This document shows, piece after piece, positions 7,001 through 16,300 of a DNA stretch of 64,000 bases. This DNA comes from Nocardia sp. (GTDB lineage: Bacteria > Actinomycetota > Actinomycetes > Mycobacteriales > Mycobacteriaceae), in contig NZ_JAODNK010000018.1 of NCBI RefSeq assembly GCF_025465275.1, positions 1 to 64,000 of the forward strand, given 5' to 3'. Each line of letters begins with the position of its first letter. Position 1 is the first letter of the stretch. The position numbers and the translations under genes are program-made. The notes beneath the pieces are model-generated. The model saw nothing but the letters and a program-made list of their open reading frames with translations, was not told the origin of the DNA and did no database searches.

Positions 7001-8056
7001 CTAGAACTGGATCTTGAGGTGATCGGTCACCGGTCGCGCCTGGCAGCCCAGGATGTACCCGTTGGCAATGTCCTCGGGGTCCAGGATTTCGGAGTTCGCC
7101 ATCTCCACCTCGCCGTCGAGCACCGTGCAGGCACAGGATCCGCACTCGCCCTCGAGGCAGGAGTAGGGCACATCGATGCCCTTGGACAGCATGATGTCCA
7201 CCAGTGTCTGGCTGCGCGGCCAGACGAGTTCGTGTGTCTCGCCGTCGAGTTCGACCTCGACGGTGGCCGCGTCGGCGGCCTCCTCCGCGGTGACCTCGGT
7301 CGGCGCCACATCGGCGAACGGGTCACCGGAGAGCGAGTTGAAGACCTCGGCGTGTGTGCGATTGCGCGGCACCCCGGCCTGTGCGAGCGCATCGTGCACG
7401 CAGTCCATGAACGGCTTGGGCCCGCACATGAAGGCCTCGTACCCGGTGTAGGGCGCGGTGAGGGTGGCGAGCGCGTCGACGGACGGCAGCCCCTGCAGGG
7501 GTTCGAGCCAGTGGATGACCACGAGCCGCTGTGGATGCTTGCCGGCGAGTTCGCGTAGCTCGCTCGCGAAGATCACCGAGTTGTGGTCGCGATTGGCGTA
7601 GACCACAACAATTCGCCCATTGCCCCGCGCGAGTGCGGATTTCAGGATCGACATGACCGGTGTGATGCCGGACCCGGCCGCGAACAGCAGCAGATCCTCG
7701 TCGAGGTTCTTCGGCGTGAAGGCGCCCGACGGTGGCAGCACCTCGATCTCGCTGCCCGCGATCAGGTTGTCGCACACCCAGTTCGACGCGTAGCCGTCGA
7801 TGGTGCGCTTGATCGTCACCTTGGGCTTGTCGTCGGTGTGCGGCGAGCTGGCGAGCGAGTAGCAGCGGGCCACGGAACCGGTGCGGTCGCTGGGGATGCG
7901 CAGGGTCAGGAACTGCCCCGGCAGGTAGCTGAAGCGCTCGCGGAGGTCCTCGGGGATGTCGAATACCAGCGAACAGGAATCGGCCGTCTCATTGATGACC
8001 GCAGAGACCCGCAGCACGGCTGATCGGGAGCTGTGCGGTACGTCGACGGTGGTCAT
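7001..8056 (-). CDS. kshB: 3-ketosteroid 9-alpha-hydroxylase, reductase subunit (KshB)
   Basis: A 351-aa three-domain reductase. The FAD/ferredoxin-reductase domain has FSYLPGQFLTLRIPS and RCYSLASSP. An NAD domain follows with AAGSGITPVMSILKSAL and MCGPKPFM. The C-terminal plant-type [2Fe-2S] domain has its ligands in SCLEGECGSCAC and GCQAR. From memory it resembles mycobacterial KshB almost throughout, including the KRTxDGYASNWxCD and HWLExLQGLPS stretches. KshB passes NADH electrons to the Rieske oxygenase KshA, which opens ring B of 3-ketosteroids. KshA is not in this window. A KstR-type operator 60 bp upstream supports steroid-inducible control. Paralogous reductases serving other Rieske oxygenases remain possible. 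Confidence 0.85.
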   Translation of the reverse strand: MTTVDVPHSSRSAVLRVSAVINETADSCSLVFDIPEDLRERFSYLPGQFLTLRIPSDRTGSVARCYSLASSPHTDDKPKVTIKRTIDGYASNWVCDNLIAGSEIEVLPPSGAFTPKNLDEDLLLFAAGSGITPVMSILKSALARGNGRIVVVYANRDHNSVIFASELRELAGKHPQRLVVIHWLEPLQGLPSVDALATLTAPYTGYEAFMCGPKPFMDCVHDALAQAGVPRNRTHAEVFNSLSGDPFADVAPTEVTAEEAADAATVEVELDGETHELVWPRSQTLVDIMLSKGIDVPYSCLEGECGSCACTVLDGEVEMANSEILDPEDIANGYILGCQARPVTDHLKIQF

Positions 8057-8115
8057 AGTGTCCTCTCGAACCCGGCGCGGTGTGCTGTCCGGCCCTGTGT
8101 GCCCAAATACTAGCC

Positions 8116-8139
8116 CAAACTAGAACGTGTTCTAGTTTG
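8116..8139. promoter_or_regulatory. KstR-type operator of kshB
   Basis: A perfect inverted repeat with 11-bp arms (CAAACTAGAAC and GTTCTAGTTTG) around a central GT. The core TAGAACGTGTTCTA fits the KstR consensus TnnAACnnGTTnnA. It sits 60 bp upstream of kshB and starts within 2 bp of the end of the upstream tetR gene. KstR is the known TetR repressor of cholesterol genes in mycolic-acid actinomycetes. The adjacent TetR does not look like KstR. Confidence 0.8.
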
Positions 8140-8140
8140 A

Positions 8141-8764
8141 CTATACGTGGCTCTCTCGCTGCCGGACAAGCTGAGCCTCCAGTCCGGCGATCAGCACATC
8201 CATGGAGAAGTCGTAGGAGTATTTCCCACGCAGGTCCGGCAGATGCTTCATGGCCCGCTCCACCGCCTCCGGCAGCGCCCGATCCTGCAGCGCCCCGCGA
8301 TCCCGCGGATTCACCTTGCTGCGCCCGAAGAGGTAGGTGTGGATGGTCGCATACGAGGCGAGCACATTGCGGTCGTCGAATCCCGCGTCGAACAGGATCT
8401 CCATCACGGCGGCGATGAGATCGAGTTGTTTGCCGAGCATCTGCTCGATCAGCACATCGCCGAGTCCCGGGTGCCGCCGCAATTTGTCGTCGATCTGATC
8501 GATGAGGTCGCGCAGCCGCATTTGCCACGGTCCGAATTCCGGTGGCGGCTTGCGTACTCCGGTGAGTGCGGCGGTGGCGACGAGGTCGAGTAGCTCGCGT
8601 TTGTCGGCGACGTAGTAATACGGGGCCATCGGTGAGACGCCGAGTTCGCGGGAGAGCCGGCGCATGGAAAGTTTCTCCACTCCGTCCTGACGGACCACCC
8701 GCAGTGCGGCTTCGACGATCTCGGCTTCCGAGAGTGTGTTACTTCCGCCCCCGCTTGTCTGCAT
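8141..8764 (-). CDS. TetR-family transcriptional regulator
   Basis: A 207-aa regulator. The N-terminal HTH begins at TLSEAEIVEAALRVVRQDG and ends in the GVSPMAPYYYVADKRELLDLV recognition/hinge segment. The C-terminal helical domain (LRDLIDQIDDKLRRHPGLGDVLI ... FGRSKVNPRD) has no effector I can name. ATG at 8764 is preceded by GGGAG at 8-nt spacing; ATG at 8779 is an alternative. It lies upstream of kshB in the same direction and is divergent from mftF over 226 bp, so it may control either. It lacks the usual MftR N-terminal sequence and does not look like KstR. Confidence 0.8.
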   Translation of the reverse strand: MQTSGGGSNTLSEAEIVEAALRVVRQDGVEKLSMRRLSRELGVSPMAPYYYVADKRELLDLVATAALTGVRKPPPEFGPWQMRLRDLIDQIDDKLRRHPGLGDVLIEQMLGKQLDLIAAVMEILFDAGFDDRNVLASYATIHTYLFGRSKVNPRDRGALQDRALPEAVERAMKHLPDLRGKYSYDFSMDVLIAGLEAQLVRQRESHV

Positions 8765-8990
8765 CCGTCCGACTCCCATACCACCTCGACCGTATCTTCG
8801 GTGGGCACAGCGGGTTCGGATTTCCGTCCCCTGCCTGTTCACCTGCTGATTTTTTCTCCCCAGCAGTCTAGAGCGCCGGGTGTGCCAGCGGTCCGGCTGC
8901 GTACTCGGTGCGCGGACTTACCGGACTAACCGGAGAGGAGCGGCGCGCCAATCATGATTGCTACCCGTTGGCTGACTTAGCATTCCTGGA

Positions 8991-10391
8991 ATGCGCCAAG
9001 ATCGCCTTCCCGATGGTTTCGGGGTGCGGATCGATCCCAGGGTGCGCACTTACTCCGGTGGAAGGTTCCTGGTCGGCGGCTCGCCGAACAGGTTGCTCCG
9101 CCTAGCGCCGGAGGCTGCGGCCATGATCGGTGACGGGTACCTCGAGGTGACCGACCCGAACTCAGCTCGGGTTGCCAGACGTCTGCTCGACTCCGGAGTG
9201 GCGAATCCGCGTCCGCGGCTGTTGCCTTCGCTGGAGGACGTGACCGTCATCGTGCCGGTCCACAATGATCCGGACAGTCTCACGCGGCTGCTGTCGGCCT
9301 TGCGCGGGTACACGGTGATCGTGGTCGACGACGGCTCCGATCGCCCTGTGCAGATTCCGCGGTCACCGGGCAATCGCTGCCGGGTGACGGTGCTGCGCCG
9401 GGATCGGCGGCACGGCACCGCCGCCGCCCGCAATTTCGGATTACGCTGCGCCGCGACCGAATTCGTGGCCTTCCTGGATCCGGATGTAGTGCCACGCACC
9501 GGCTGGCTGGAGGTCATGCTCGGGCACTTCAGTGATCCGAAGGTGGCCCTGGTCGCGCCGCGCATCCTGGCCATGGATCCGGATTCCACCCTGCTGGCCC
9601 GCTATGAGCACACCCGCGGTTCGCTGCATCGCGGCCGCCGCGAGTCGGCGGTGCAGGCGCACGGCCCGGTGCCGTATGTGCCGAGCACCGCGCTGCTGGT
9701 GCGCCGGCTCGTGCTGCTGGGGGAGGGTGGCTTCGACGAATCCATGGCGGCCGGTGGCGATATCGACCTGTGCTGGCGGCTGGATCGCGCCGGGTGGCGG
9801 CTGCGCTACGAGCCGGCCGCGCGGGTCGCGCACAGCAATCCGGTATCGCTGCGTAAATGGTTCGCGCACAAGGTCACCCATGGCACCGGGGTCGCTCCGC
9901 TGGGGCAGCGGCATGCGGGAATGGCCGCGCCGCTGTCGATTCCGATCTGGACGGCGGTGGCGGCGCTGCTGTTCGGCAGCCTCACTCGCTGGGGCGCCAT
10001 CGGTGGCACGCTCACCCTGGTCGCGACGCTGTTCCGGCTGCGCCGGGTCTTCGCCGAACTCGACAATCCGACGCGGGTGGCCGCCATATATATGGCGCGC
10101 GGTTTCTCCGGCGGTATGTGGCGGATGGCTTCCTCGATGTGCCGCCACTATTGGCCGGTGACGCTGTTGGGCATGCTGTTCTCGCGCCGCATCCGGCACC
10201 TCGCGGTGACCATCGCGGTGGCCGACGGCCTGGCCGACTGGTTCATTCATCGTGAGGCCGGAAGTCTCGACCCGACCCGCTATGTGCTGTGCAAACGCCT
10301 CGAGGATGTCGCCTACGGCACCGGCCTGTGGTGGGGTGCGGCCAAACTGCGGGACGGCGCCGCCCTGCGACCGACCCTGCCGCCCAACTGA
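8991..10391 (+). CDS. mftF: MftF-type mycofactocin glycosyltransferase (orphan)
   Basis: A 466-aa GT2-family protein. The first ~80 residues are the MftF-specific lead (LPDGFGVRIDPRVRTYSGGRFLVGG, then a LRLAPEAAAMI segment). The GT2 core follows: VTVIVPVHNDPDSLTRLL, the VVDDGSD nucleotide/metal site, FVAFLDPDVVP, and the acceptor-side GGFDESMAAGGDIDLCWR. Hydrophobic segments near residues 305-350 suggest membrane association. MftF adds beta-1,4-linked glucose units to the peptide-derived redox cofactor mycofactocin. Unusually, none of mftA-E is in the window; the neighbours are a divergent TetR gene and a convergent P450 pseudogene. ATG at 8991 has no good ribosome site. TAGCAT at 8978-8983 could be the -10 box of a leaderless transcript. 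Confidence 0.8.
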   Translation: MRQDRLPDGFGVRIDPRVRTYSGGRFLVGGSPNRLLRLAPEAAAMIGDGYLEVTDPNSARVARRLLDSGVANPRPRLLPSLEDVTVIVPVHNDPDSLTRLLSALRGYTVIVVDDGSDRPVQIPRSPGNRCRVTVLRRDRRHGTAAARNFGLRCAATEFVAFLDPDVVPRTGWLEVMLGHFSDPKVALVAPRILAMDPDSTLLARYEHTRGSLHRGRRESAVQAHGPVPYVPSTALLVRRLVLLGEGGFDESMAAGGDIDLCWRLDRAGWRLRYEPAARVAHSNPVSLRKWFAHKVTHGTGVAPLGQRHAGMAAPLSIPIWTAVAALLFGSLTRWGAIGGTLTLVATLFRLRRVFAELDNPTRVAAIYMARGFSGGMWRMASSMCRHYWPVTLLGMLFSRRIRHLAVTIAVADGLADWFIHREAGSLDPTRYVLCKRLEDVAYGTGLWWGAAKLRDGAALRPTLPPN

Positions 10392-10393
10392 AT

Positions 10394-11285
10394 TCAGCCG
10401 ACCGCGGTCAAGCGCACCGGCATGTGCCGGACGCCGGTGTGCTTGTTGCTGCGGGTGTGTTCGATGGGGCCGGTGAGTTCCACCGTGCCCACCTGATCCA
10501 GCAGCGCGGTGAAGACCACCCGCATCTCCATGCGTGCCAGTGCCGAACCGAGGCAGAAGTGCCCGCCGCGCCCGAAGGCCAGATGCGGATTGGGCCGCCG
10601 GTCGATATCGAATCGGTGCGGATCGGTGAGGACCTCCGCATCCCGATTGGCCGAGGCCCACCACAGTGTCACCTTGTCCCCGGCCCGGATTCGCTGCCCG
10701 CCCAGGGTGTGGTCGCGGGTGGCGGTGCGCCGGTTGTACGGCGTCGAGGAGGCCCACCGCAGCATCTCCTCCACTGCGCCGTCCACGAGCGTCCGATCTT
10801 CCCGCAGCCGCCGCCAGACCTCGGGCCGTTCGATCAGTGCCGCCATGCCGAGTGCGATCGAGTTCCGCGTGGTCTCGCTGCCCGCCGCGATCAGCAGGCT
10901 GAAGAGCATGGCCTGCTCCATATCCGAGAGCGGCTGCCCGTCGATGGTGGCGTGTGCGGCCAGCGACATCAGATCCTCGGCGGGTGCGATCCGCTTGGCC
11001 GCCAGCAACTGTGCGCCGTAGGCGCGGGTCTCGGCTATCGCCTGCTCGGTACGCGAGGCCGCCGGAACGGTTTCCGCCGCCCTGCGAGGAAAAGGTCACC
11101 GCATCGCCGGCCGCGGCGACGACGATATCGGCGTACCGGCTCAGTACCCAGAACCCTTCGCCATCCGGGGTGTGCCGGGTCGGTGGATGCCACCAGACCG
11201 GCGCGTTCGTCCTGAGCCGGTCGAAGAGTTCGTGTGGAAATCCGCACGCGAATCGGTCCAGTGCGGTCAGGTCGATATTGTCCAC
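10394..11285 (-). pseudogene. Cytochrome P450 pseudogene with internal deletion and frameshift
   Basis: The N-terminal part (from GTG at 11285: VDNIDLTALDRFACGFPHELF ... FWVLSRYADIVV ... VTFSS) and the C-terminal part (LLAAKRIAPAEDLMSL, oxygen-binding AGSETTRN, the ExxR helix as EEMLRW, heme loop FGRGGHFCLG) lie in different frames. Together they total only ~300 residues, where this family has ~400. The missing ~100 residues should hold the C to F helices. The break is near 11080-11100, just after SSQGG. A ~300-bp deletion plus a frame change cannot be a base-calling slip, so the gene is almost surely dead. The motifs resemble the CYP124/125/142 group of lipid- and steroid-oxidising P450s, which fits the nearby kshB. 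It is convergent with mftF. Confidence 0.8.
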
Positions 11286-11452
11286 GCGCTCAGGCTTACA
11301 CGGCTGCCGCCGAGTCCGTGGCGCATCCGCAATTAGACGGGGCTCACATTTTGCGGGGTTCGGTTTCCGGTGTGACCTGCGGGACAAACGACCAGCTTCG
11401 TACTTCGGCGTCGGACCCCGCCGGTACTCTTCGGGGACAGAAAGAAAGGCAA

Positions 11453-12802
11453 ATGGTCAGCAATCTCGCAGGTGGGAGTAGCCCGCAGCACGGTGCCGAG
11501 CCGGGCACCCAGTTGGGTGCGCTCGAAGCCTATGCCGCTCAAGCCCACGGATATCTCAGTGTGGGCGGCGAACAGCTCAATCAGCTGCCCGGCCTATTAC
11601 GCCCCATGGTTCTCGAATCGTGGTTGCGCACGCTTCGCGGCGGTGTCGATCCTCTGGATGACAATGACGGCCGCGGGCTACGCGGAACCGATCTGGAGCG
11701 CTATCGCGTCGCACATCCCATCGCGGCTGTCATGCCGCTGGTGGACAAGTTGCTGCTGCGCGATGCCACCAGTACGGGACTCATGGTGGTGGTCGCCGAT
11801 CAGTTCGGCCGGGTGCTTTCGGTGCACGGCAATCCTGATCGGGTGCAGGCTGCGGCCGAAGCCGGTTTGCGCGAGGGCAATGACCTGAGCGAGCGCCGGG
11901 TGGGTACCAATGCCGTGGGTCTGGTGGTGCGCACCGGCCGGGCGGCGTGGATTCACGGCCCGGAGCATTTCCTGCAGCGCATGCATCAGATCACCGGAGC
12001 CGCTGCGCCCGTTCATGATCCGGACGGCCGCCTGGTCGGTGTGCTGATGATCGCCGGCGGCGTGCGGGTGGCGCGGCCGGAGATTCTGGCCCTGGTGAAG
12101 GCGGCGGCGACGGCTGCGGAGATGGATCTGCTGCTGGCCGCGGTCCGTTCCGGCCATGACCGCCGCAGCGCGGATGCGCCGATTCCGGAGCGTTTGGGCC
12201 TGGAGGTCCTCGGTCTGGGTCAGCCGCAGTTGACGGTGGCGGGTGAGCGGGTGCCGCTGTCGCAGCGGCATGCCGAGATTCTGCTGCTGCTGGCCGAGCA
12301 TCCGGAGGGTTTGTCGGCCGATCATCTGGCGCTGCTGCTCGATGACGCCGATCTGGACAACGCCACGATTCGGGCCGCCATGTCGCGGTTGCGGTCGGTG
12401 GTGGGCCCCAATGTCTTCGGTTCCCGCCCGTATCGGTTGCGGGTGCCGATCGCCACGGATGTGGAGGCGCTGCGGGCCGCCCTCGATTCCGGGGACGTGG
12501 ATACGGCGGTGCGGCTCTACGCGGGCCCGGCGCTGCCGCGTTCGAACGCTCCTGGAGTTATAGACATTCGCGATGAATTGCGGGTGCGTTTGCGGACCGC
12601 TGTGTTGCGTTCCGGTGAAGCTTCGGTCTTGAGCCGATGGACTGCGGGCGCCGAAGGGCGCGACGATTCGGCCGCCTGGGCGGTGTATCGATCGACCGTC
12701 GACCGAGATTCTCCGCTGTATGCGCAGATCGAGGCGAAAATCCGGGTGCTCGATCGGCGCATGGGCGTCGATGCAACGCAGTTGCAACGTTTCGACTCAT
12801 AG
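11453..12802 (+). CDS. GAF-domain regulator with C-terminal winged-helix/BTAD-like region
   Basis: A 449-aa candidate transcription factor. Residues ~60-210 form a GAF-like sensor (LVDKLLLRDATSTGLMVVVADQFGRVLSV ... ERRVGTNAVGLVVRTGRAAWIHGPEHFL ... VGVLMIAGG) like the AcoR-type activators but with no AAA+ domain. Residues ~255-335 look like a winged helix (LSQRHAEILLLLAEHPEGLS ... IRAAMSRLRSVVG ... PYRLRV). The last ~110 residues (LRAALDSGDVDTAVRLYAGPALPRSNAPG ... IRDELRVRLR) resemble the bacterial transcriptional activator domain of SARP regulators. The start at 11453 follows GAAAGG. As the gene directly upstream of the NRPS locus, it is the best candidate for pathway control, but no binding evidence exists. 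Confidence 0.7.
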   Translation: MVSNLAGGSSPQHGAEPGTQLGALEAYAAQAHGYLSVGGEQLNQLPGLLRPMVLESWLRTLRGGVDPLDDNDGRGLRGTDLERYRVAHPIAAVMPLVDKLLLRDATSTGLMVVVADQFGRVLSVHGNPDRVQAAAEAGLREGNDLSERRVGTNAVGLVVRTGRAAWIHGPEHFLQRMHQITGAAAPVHDPDGRLVGVLMIAGGVRVARPEILALVKAAATAAEMDLLLAAVRSGHDRRSADAPIPERLGLEVLGLGQPQLTVAGERVPLSQRHAEILLLLAEHPEGLSADHLALLLDDADLDNATIRAAMSRLRSVVGPNVFGSRPYRLRVPIATDVEALRAALDSGDVDTAVRLYAGPALPRSNAPGVIDIRDELRVRLRTAVLRSGEASVLSRWTAGAEGRDDSAAWAVYRSTVDRDSPLYAQIEAKIRVLDRRMGVDATQLQRFDS

Positions 12803-12910
12803 TCTTCGCAACCGGAAGTGCGCTCGGTCACAGCGCGGCTTCGTCATGTGGTCGCACCCACATTTTCTGCGGTCTCCGCGTAATCTCCGGAACCAACTAG
12901 ACGCTCGTCC

Positions 12911-12932
12911 AACTTTTTTCGGGGAAAAAGTT
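12911..12932. promoter_or_regulatory. A/T-rich palindrome in front of NRPS1 (operator or terminator)
   Basis: The arms AACTTTTTTC and GGAAAAAGTT form a near-perfect inverted repeat in an otherwise GC-rich region, 109 bp past the regulator gene and ~385 bp before NRPS1. It could be an operator for a pathway regulator, or the terminator of the regulator gene, since TTCCGTTTTATT follows. The sequence alone does not decide. Confidence 0.45.
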
Positions 12933-13304
12933 CCGTTTTATTACGATTCCGCCTAGTCTTCGCAATGCATGGAGGGCATCCATGTGATGCAGGCGACAGG
13001 GCATCGCTCACCAGAGCCGGGTGAGCAGCGTTCGTAGTGAAGTTGGAGGAGATCGACAGAGCAGTACACCCCAGATGCGGATGACCCGGAGGCAACCGCA
13101 TCCCCGGCCGAGGCACACGGGCAACCCGGCCGGTTCGAGCACTAGTTGGATCACGCGCACGAGCGTCACCCCCGACGCCGCGCATTCGTCGAATCACCCA
13201 GGGCAATGCGGTTTTCCGCGACCTGGACGCCGGTAACTCAACGGCGCCCCAGGTCTATTTCGCGATGCCCGAAAGCGTTCGGCCACATAGCAATTCGGCA
13301 TAGC

Positions 13305-13310
13305 GAGGAG
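13305..13310 (+). promoter_or_regulatory. Ribosome binding site that fixes the NRPS1 start
   Basis: GAGGAG lies six bases before the in-frame GTG at 13317. The upstream in-frame extension to 13146 has no ribosome site and codes an Arg-rich stretch unlike an NRPS N-terminus, so GTG 13317 is preferred. Confidence 0.8.
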
Positions 13311-13316
13311 GCTTCG

Positions 13317-16300
13317 GTGCAGGGTACGGAGTTGGGTGGAGTCGGAGCCGGTAGCGATCGCGGAGTAGGTAGTCCCCCCGCATCGGAGCCGTTTCCCCTC
13401 ACGCCCGGGCAGCTCGGCCTCTGGTACGCACAGCTCCTCGATCCCGAGGTTCCGCTCAATGTCGTGAATTACGTGGACGTGCGCGGGCCGCTCGAGGCGC
13501 CGGTGCTCGAGCAGGCGATCAATGCCGCCATCCACGAATTCGAATCCCTCGTGGTGCGCCTGGTCGAGATCGACGGGCAGCCACGGCAGTTCGTCGATCT
13601 CGCGAATCGGTTCGAGGTCCCCCTGGTCGACTTGCGCGGGGCCGCCGATCCGCTGGCCGCCGCCGAAGCGTGGATGCGCGCCGACTACACCGCTCCGGTG
13701 GATCTGCTCAACGGCAGCCTCTTCGCGAGCGCGGTACTGCGGGTTTCCGACGATCACCACCTCTGGTACCTGCGTGCGCACCACATCGTGATCGACGGTT
13801 TCGGCGCGCTCACCACCATGATGCGCATGACCGAGCGGTACAACGCGCTGATGAGCGGCGTGGAACCGTCCGACATCGAGCCCGGTTCCCTGCGCGAGCT
13901 GGTCGCCGGCGAACAGGACTACCGCGACAGCGAGCGCTTCCTCGAGGACCGCGAGTACTGGGCCGGCCGGGTGCGCGGCCTGGAGGCCACCACTCTCAAC
14001 CGGCGCACGGCCCCGGCCGCGGCCACCAATCTGCGTCTCGGCCGGCTGTTGCCGCCGCGGGTGCTGGATCGGATGCACGAGGTCGCGGCCGCGCACGGGG
14101 TGAAGTTCGCCGCCGTTGTGGTCGCCGCCTTCGGCGCGTACCTGGCCCGCCTCATCGATCGGGACGAAGTCGCGATCAGCCTGCCGGTGACGGCGCGCAC
14201 CGACGATATGACCCGGCGCTCCGGCGGCATGCTCTCCAATATCGTGCCGCTGCGGCTGGCGATCGGCCCAGCGGCCACCTGGGCCGATCTGCTGGCCGGC
14301 GCCCGGACCGAACTGTCCGCCGCGGTGCGCCGTCAGCGCTACCGGGCCGAGGACATTCGCAAGGACGTCGATCGGGACGGGCAGCAGACCCGGCGTGCGC
14401 TGTTCGGTCCCCAGGTCAACCTGATGATGTTCGACGTCACCCTCTCGATCGACGGCGCCCCCGCGCGCTTTCATATGGTCAGCTCGGGTCCGCTCGAGGA
14501 TTTGGGCCTGCAGATGTACTACGCCGATGCGGGCAAGGTGACGCTGGAGCTGGAGGCCAATCCGAACCTCTACAGCACCGACGAACTCAGCCGGCATCAT
14601 GCGCGTTTCACCACATTCCTGGAGCGGCTGCTGGAGCTGGATCCCGCCGCGCCGCTCGCCGCCGTCCCGGTGATCACCGAGCTGGAACGCGAAGTGAGCC
14701 TGCGGATCTGGAACGACACCCGCCGTCCGGTGGCTGCCGAGGCCACGCTGGTGTCGATGTTCACCGCGCAGGTGGCGCGGACGCCGGACGCGGTGGCGCT
14801 GCGGTACGCCGGGGAACCGGCCGCCGAGCTCACCTACGCCGAACTGTCGGGCCGCGTGAATCGCCTTGCCCGCCATCTCATTTCACTGGGCGTCGGTCCG
14901 GAGACCATGGTGGCGCTGCATCTGCGCCGCTCGCCCGAGCTGGTGACGGCGCTCTACGCCGTGCAGGCGGCGGGCGCGGCGTACGTGCCGCTGGATCCGG
15001 ATCATCCGGCCGAGCGCACCGGCCACATCCTGGCCACCGCGCGACCGGCGGTCGTGCTGACCAGCACCGTGGATCGGCCCGCGGCCGAATTCGACGCCCC
15101 GGTGCTGTGCCTGGACGAACTGGTGCTCGCCGGGTACTCCGACGCACCGCTCGCGCCGTCGGAACTGGTTGCGCCGCTGCATCCTTCGAACACCGCGTAC
15201 GTCATCTTCACCTCCGGTTCCACGGGTCTGCCGAAGGGTGTGGCGGTCAGCCACGCGTCCATCGTCAACCGCCTGGTCTGGATGCAGTCCGAGTACAACC
15301 TCACCGCGAGCGATGTGGTGCTGCACAAGACGCCGGCCACCTTCGATGTGTCGGTGTGGGAGTTGTTCTGGCCCTTGCAGATCGGCGCGAGGCTGGTGGT
15401 CGCGACGCCGGACGGGCATCGTGATCCGGCGTATCTGGCGCAGGCCGTCACCGACGAAGGCGTGACGGTCGCTCACTTCGTGCCCGCCATGCTGTCGGTC
15501 TTCGTCGGCGAGCTGGTCGCGGCCTCCGCGCGCAGCATGCGGCTGCGCCTGGTCTTCGCCTCCGGCGAGGCGCTGCCCGCCGCGACGGCGCAGCGGCTGC
15601 GCGCGCTGACCGGTGCGCGGCTGCACAATCTCTACGGCCCTACGGAGGCGGCGGTCGACGTCACCTTCCACGAGGTCACAGACTTGGACATCGACGGTGT
15701 GCCGATCGGCGCCCCGGTGTCCAATACCCGGCTGTACGTGCTCGATTCACGTCTACGGCCGGTCCCCGTGGGGACCCCGGGTGAGCTGTATCTGTCGGGG
15801 GTTCAGCTCGCCCGGGGCTACGTGGCGCGACCGGGGTTGACGGCCGAACGGTTCCTCGCGGATCCGTTCGCCGGACCCGAGGAGCTCGGCCGCCCCGGTG
15901 AATTGATGTACCGCACCGGCGATCTGGTGTGCTGGACGCCGGAGGGCGAACTGCGCTACCTGGACCGCACCGACTTCCAGGTGAAGCTGCGCGGCCTGCG
16001 GATCGAACTCGGTGAGATCGAAACCGTCTTGGCGGCAATCGATTCGGTGCGCCAGGCGGTGGTGCTGGTGCGCGAGGAGCAGTTGGTCGCGTATGTGGTG
16101 CCGGTCGAGCCGGAGGTGCTGCCTATCGCACAGTTGCGGGCCGCGGCGGCCCGGGCGCTGCCCGCGTACATGGTTCCCGCCGTCTTCGTGCGGCTCGAGG
16201 CCTTGCCGCTGAACTCGTCCGGCAAGCTGGATCGCCGGGCCCTGCCCGATCCGGAACGTACGGTGGTTCTTTACCGCGCCCCGGAATCTGTGGTGGAGCG

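Larger units (their letters stand above)
12803..13316 (+). promoter_or_regulatory. Intergenic region and probable long leader of NRPS1 (514 bp, no gene seen)
   Basis: No convincing gene lies here. It contains a locally A/T-rich palindrome (12911-12932), a 12-bp direct repeat TAGTCTTCGCAA at 12800-12811 and 12954-12965 (the first copy overlaps the regulator's stop codon), and a leader hairpin at 13006-13026 (GCTCACC/GGTGAGC arms). CACATTTTCTGCGG at 12859-12872 resembles CACATTTTGCGG at 11345-11356 in front of the regulator gene, so the two promoters may share a site. The region ends in the GAGGAG ribosome site of NRPS1. The promoter position is not proven; TTCCGT (12931-12936) and TAGTCT (12954-12959) form a weak sigma-70-like pair at 17-bp spacing. 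Confidence 0.5.

Noticed and set aside
8141..8764. The TetR gene as mftR or kstR
   Set aside because: It is next to mftF and a KstR box, but the HTH region and N-terminus do not look like either protein. The KstR box is more likely used by a KstR encoded elsewhere.
13146..13316. N-terminal extension of NRPS1 to 13146
   Set aside because: The extension is Arg-rich without NRPS similarity and has no ribosome site. GTG 13317 has GAGGAG at six bases.
12803..13316. An MbtH-like gene between the regulator and NRPS1
   Set aside because: No frame encodes the conserved NxExQxSxWP-type sequence. None was found elsewhere in the window either.
13386..14690. C1 as a heterocyclization (Cy) domain making an oxazoline from Ser
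   Set aside because: The active site is HHIVIDG, not the DxxxxD motif of Cy domains.
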